From positions 1 to 34,066 of the forward strand of contig JAHFUQ010000030.1 of the NCBI GenBank assembly GCA_023265045.1: a stretch of DNA of 34,066 nt. The letters are read 5' to 3'. The stretch comes from Acidimicrobiia bacterium. Its GTDB lineage: Bacteria; Actinomycetota; Acidimicrobiia; Acidimicrobiales; AC-14. The position numbers and the translations under genes were made by a program. Positions 31,610 through 34,066 of the stretch are shown here, one piece after another (position 1 is the stretch's first letter; every line of letters begins with the position of its first letter). The notes under the pieces were generated by a model. The model ran no database searches and had not been told where the DNA came from. It was given only the letters and a program-made list of their open reading frames with translations.

Positions 31610-33273
31610 CCGCCCCTACGGCGGACGGCGCGGTGCCCGACCTGGTGCCGGCGCGCATGGTCAATGAGTTCAGCTACTGCCCGCGCCTCTTCTACCTCGA
31701 GTGGGTCGACGCCCAGTTCACCGACAACCTCGACACCGTGGAAGGCCGGTGGCATCACCGGGCCGTCGACGATGGCGGCGGGGCCGTCCCCCTCCCCGAT
31801 GAAGGCCCGCTACGGGTGGCGCGTTCAGTGCAGCTGTCCTCGGCCACCCTCGGCCTAGTCGCCAAGATCGACCTCTTGGAAGCGGACGGCGACGCCGTCG
31901 TGCCCGTCGACACCAAGCGCGGGTCCCCGCCCGACAACGAGCACCGGGCGTGGGAGCCGGAGCGCATTCAGTTGTGCGTCCAAGCCCTGTTGCTCAGGGA
32001 GCATGGCTATCGCTGCGAGCGGGGCGCGTTGTGGTTTGCAGGTTCCCGGGAGCGCGTGACGGTGGACTTTGACAACGAACTCGTTGAGCGTACGAACGCC
32101 CTGCTGGCCGATCTCCGGGCCGCGGCTGCCGCCAGTGACGCGCCGCCGCCACTCGTCGACAGCCCCAAGTGTCCGCGCTGTTCGCTCGTCGGCATCTGTC
32201 TCCCCGACGAGGTGAACACCTTGGCCGTTCGATCGTCCCGGCCGCCTCGTCGCCTGATCCCTGCCGACGGCGAAGCCCGGCCGTTATACGTCACCGAGCA
32301 AGGGGCGTGGGTCGGCAAGGACAAGGGACGGGTGACGGTCACCCGCAAGGACGCGCAACTTCTCTCCGTGCGCCTGATCGATGTCTCCCAGGTCTGCATC
32401 TACGGCAACGTGCAGGTTTCCACGCAGCTCTTGCGCGAGCTGTTCGCCCACGACATACCGACGTGCTGGTTCTCGTACGGCGGCTGGTTCTCGGGGATGG
32501 CGACGGGATTGCCGGCCAAGAACGTCGAGTTGCGCCGGCGCCAGGTGATCGCGGCAGCGCAGAATGGTGCGGACATCGCTCGAAGCATCGTCGCGGGAAA
32601 GATCCGGAACCAGCGCACCCTGCTTCGGCGCAACACCCGTGATCGGGACGACCACGTCCTCGACTCGCTCGCAAGTTTGGCGGATCGAGCGGCCTTGGTT
32701 ACCACTTCATCGTCGCTCCTCGGCGTGGAGGGCACCGCCGCGCGCCTCTACTTCGAGCAGTTCCCGACCATGATCCGGCCCGACAAACGCATTCCTGGTG
32801 CGGCGTTCTCCTTCGAGGGACGAAAGCGCCGGCCGCCCCCCGATGCGATCAATTGTCTGTTGTCGTTCGTATACGGGCTCGTGGTCAAGGATCTGACCGT
32901 GACCTGCTGGGCGGTAGGCCTCGATCCCTACATCGGCTTTTATCATCGGCCCCGATTTGGGCGCCCGTCGCTGGCACTTGACATTGCCGAGGAGTTCCGC
33001 CCATTGGTTGGTGACTCCGTCGTCCTGCAAGTGGTGAACAATGGTGAAGTCAAGGGATCGGACTTCGTCATCCGCGCTGGAGGCGTTGCCTTGACGGCTG
33101 AAGGCCGCAAAGCTGTCCTGATGGCGTACGAGCGGCGGTTGGCGATGTCGGTCCGCCACCCCATCTTCGGTTACGACCTGTCCTACCGCCGGCTCATGGA
33201 GGTCCAAGTCCGCATGCTCGGCGCTCTCCTACTGGGTGAGATTCCACAGTACGTTGCCTTCACCACCCGATGA
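31606..33273 (+). CDS. cas4-cas1: Cas4-Cas1 fusion protein (spacer acquisition)
   Basis: This 555-residue fusion inserts new spacers and selects those with the right PAM. The Cas4 part (1-~205) has C25 in NEFSYCPRLFY and CPRCSLVGIC (C189, C192, C198), the four ligands of a 4Fe-4S cluster. Its RecB-type nuclease core includes AKIDLLE, VPVDTKRG and ERIQLCVQALLL. Cas1 (from ~225) has metal ligands E375 (GVEGTAARLYF), H447 (IGFYHRPRFG) and D459/E462 (LALDIAEEFRP). Fusion of the two is characteristic of type I-G. In the Geobacter version it selects TTN PAMs. The ATG overlaps cas8 by 4 nt and the stop overlaps cas2 by 4 nt. Confidence 0.95.
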   Translation: MTAPTADGAVPDLVPARMVNEFSYCPRLFYLEWVDAQFTDNLDTVEGRWHHRAVDDGGGAVPLPDEGPLRVARSVQLSSATLGLVAKIDLLEADGDAVVPVDTKRGSPPDNEHRAWEPERIQLCVQALLLREHGYRCERGALWFAGSRERVTVDFDNELVERTNALLADLRAAAAASDAPPPLVDSPKCPRCSLVGICLPDEVNTLAVRSSRPPRRLIPADGEARPLYVTEQGAWVGKDKGRVTVTRKDAQLLSVRLIDVSQVCIYGNVQVSTQLLRELFAHDIPTCWFSYGGWFSGMATGLPAKNVELRRRQVIAAAQNGADIARSIVAGKIRNQRTLLRRNTRDRDDHVLDSLASLADRAALVTTSSSLLGVEGTAARLYFEQFPTMIRPDKRIPGAAFSFEGRKRRPPPDAINCLLSFVYGLVVKDLTVTCWAVGLDPYIGFYHRPRFGRPSLALDIAEEFRPLVGDSVVLQVVNNGEVKGSDFVIRAGGVALTAEGRKAVLMAYERRLAMSVRHPIFGYDLSYRRLMEVQVRMLGALLLGEIPQYVAFTTR

Positions 33274-33563
33274 GTCGGCGGCGCTACCTCGTAGCGTACG
33301 ATATCTCTGACCCCAAGCGGTGGCGTCAGGTGTACGACGTCGTACGCTGCCATGGGCAGCGAATGCAGTACTCGCTCTACATCTGCGACCTTGACGAGGT
33401 CGAGCGGATCGGTCTCCTTTGCGCGTTGCGAGAGGTGATCAATCATCGCCACGATCGGGTTGCTATCGTTGACCTCGGCGAGCCGATGGGCAAGCGAGCC
33501 GCAGCGATCGAGTTCATGGGCTCCGCCCTCCCCCTGCCCGACCTGGGTCCCAACATCGTATGA
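33270..33563 (+). CDS. cas2: CRISPR-associated endoribonuclease-fold protein Cas2
   Basis: This 97-residue protein forms the dimeric core of the Cas1-Cas2 integrase. The ferredoxin-like fold starts RRRYLVAYDISDPKRWRQVY, with the conserved Asp in YDISD. QYSLYICDLDEVE is the second strand region and HDRVAIVDLG a later strand. The ATG overlaps the cas4-cas1 stop (ATGA). It ends the operon; the CRISPR leader starts directly after its stop codon. Confidence 0.96.
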   Translation: MSRRRYLVAYDISDPKRWRQVYDVVRCHGQRMQYSLYICDLDEVERIGLLCALREVINHRHDRVAIVDLGEPMGKRAAAIEFMGSALPLPDLGPNIV

Positions 33564-33743
33564 TCGAAGCCCTTGTGCGAGCGCTCGTGTGGCCGGTCGA
33601 AGCCCCACCAGCGCTCGCATGCAGGTCAGCAGGCCTAACGCGGTCCTTGGCAACTGAATAGTCGAAGAGGTGGGATCATCCCGGCCGCAGCGCTCGCTCG
33701 CCTCGACACAACCGCTGGTCAAGACCTATGAAATCAGCGAGCC
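33564..33743 (+). promoter_or_regulatory. CRISPR leader
   Basis: This is 180 non-coding bases between cas2 and the first repeat. AGCGCTCG occurs three times (33580, 33610, 33689), each time downstream of a TCGAAG (33564, 33598, 33662). The palindrome GGGAT-C-ATCCC lies at 33672-33682. These could be binding sites for acquisition or a promoter region. No clear -35/-10 pair was seen. Confidence 0.6.
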
Positions 33744-34066
33744 CTTTCCCATCAAGGCGGTGATGGGCTCCATTGAAGCGCGGTCGTAGATGACCAAGGC
33801 CACCAAGGCCACCATGCCGCCGACTTTCCCATCAAGGCGGTGATGGGCTCCATTGAAGCGTGGTGGCCGATGCGAGGCGTCGTCGTGCTCACCGAGCGCG
33901 CTTTCCCATCAAGGCGGTGATGGGCTCCATTGAAGCACCTTCCCACAAGCGCGGCAGATCTCGGCCCTGCCGCTTTCCCATCAAGGCGGTGATGGGCTCC
34001 ATTGAAGCGCGGAGGTGAGGTCGGCGTCGCTGAGGTTGGCGGAGCTGCTTTCCCATCAAGGCGGTG
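33744..34066 (+). CRISPR. CRISPR array, type I-G, incomplete at the window end
   Basis: Four full 36-nt repeats (33744-33779, 33824-33859, 33901-33936, 33973-34008) are identical, and a fifth starts at 34048 and is cut by the window end. Spacers are 44, 41, 36 and 39 nt. Each repeat starts CTTTCCCATCA and ends GGCTCCATTGAAGC. It contains a perfect 7-bp stem, CCCATCA/TGATGGG, around AGGCGG, suitable for processing by the Cas6 part of Csb2. The ATTGAAGC end gives the usual 8-nt handle and sets plus-strand orientation, the same as the cas genes. The leader is on the cas2 side. No repeat variants are seen, consistent with the leader-proximal end. Confidence 0.97.

Noticed and set aside
33183-33722. 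179-codon minus-strand frame across cas2 and the leader
   Set aside because: It is antisense to cas2 and its flanks. It has no domain, and the leader part overlaps the repeated leader motifs.

Overview
This is high-GC chromosomal DNA with GTG, ATG and occasional TTG starts and many start codons 6-7 nt after a TANNNT box (leaderless-type). The gene content fits an actinomycete: a PcrA/UvrD helicase with a C-terminal Tudor-like domain, a mycothiol-type TIGR03086 protein, a B12-binding mutase subunit next to sucCD, and a purN-purH-folD-metF-icd-mdh run. I infer Actinomycetota, possibly Acidimicrobiia. The class is an inference, because no rRNA or marker search was possible.

Layout. 1-4.4 kb: an ECF sigma factor (minus), divergent pcrA/uvrD, an MgtC-family membrane protein and a secreted trypsin-like protease. 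4.4-6.15 kb: a GMC/cholesterol-oxidase-like flavoprotein (minus), with a possible nitroreductase remnant at its end. 6.2-10.7 kb: a five-gene plus-strand cassette of a small conserved protein, a membrane protein with a duplicated domain, a DyP-type peroxidase, a catalase-fold protein without the usual distal histidine, and a small membrane protein. It ends at a large two-tier hairpin facing tryptophanase. 10.8-13.7 kb: tryptophanase divergent from a MerR regulator, then a TIGR03086 protein and a small membrane-anchored protein. 13.7-24.0 kb: central metabolism, with a B12-binding mutase subunit, sucC, a hairpin, sucD, three small membrane proteins on the minus strand, then purN, purH, folD, metF, a SnoaL-like protein, icd and mdh.

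24.0-34.07 kb: a complete type I-G (formerly I-U) CRISPR-Cas locus. Its genes are csb1/cas7, csb2/cas5-cas6, cas3 with a C-terminal HD domain, a csb3-type cas8, a cas4-cas1 fusion and cas2. Every junction overlaps by 1 or 4 nt. They are followed by a leader and an array of 36-nt repeats that runs off the window.

The most interesting signal is in the 717-bp gap between mdh and csb1. On the minus strand lies a solitary degenerate CRISPR repeat (24173-24208) whose last 18 nt equal the array repeat. A 42-nt pseudo-spacer follows (24172 down to 24131), then a 7-nt match to the start of the repeat. The first 23 nt of the pseudo-spacer match, 21 of 23, a plus-strand site at 24227-24249. That site is preceded by TTG, which fits the TTN PAM known for Cas4-Cas1-fusion systems, and it abuts the predicted cas promoter (TTGACC-N17-TACCCT, 24268-24296). 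This is the layout expected of a CreA/CreR-like crRNA that guides the system's own effector to repress its own promoter without a full match. The same promoter would first transcribe a 54-codon small ORF with a strong ribosome binding site (24375-24539). It is a candidate cas regulator or CRISPR-guarding toxin, and its function is unknown.
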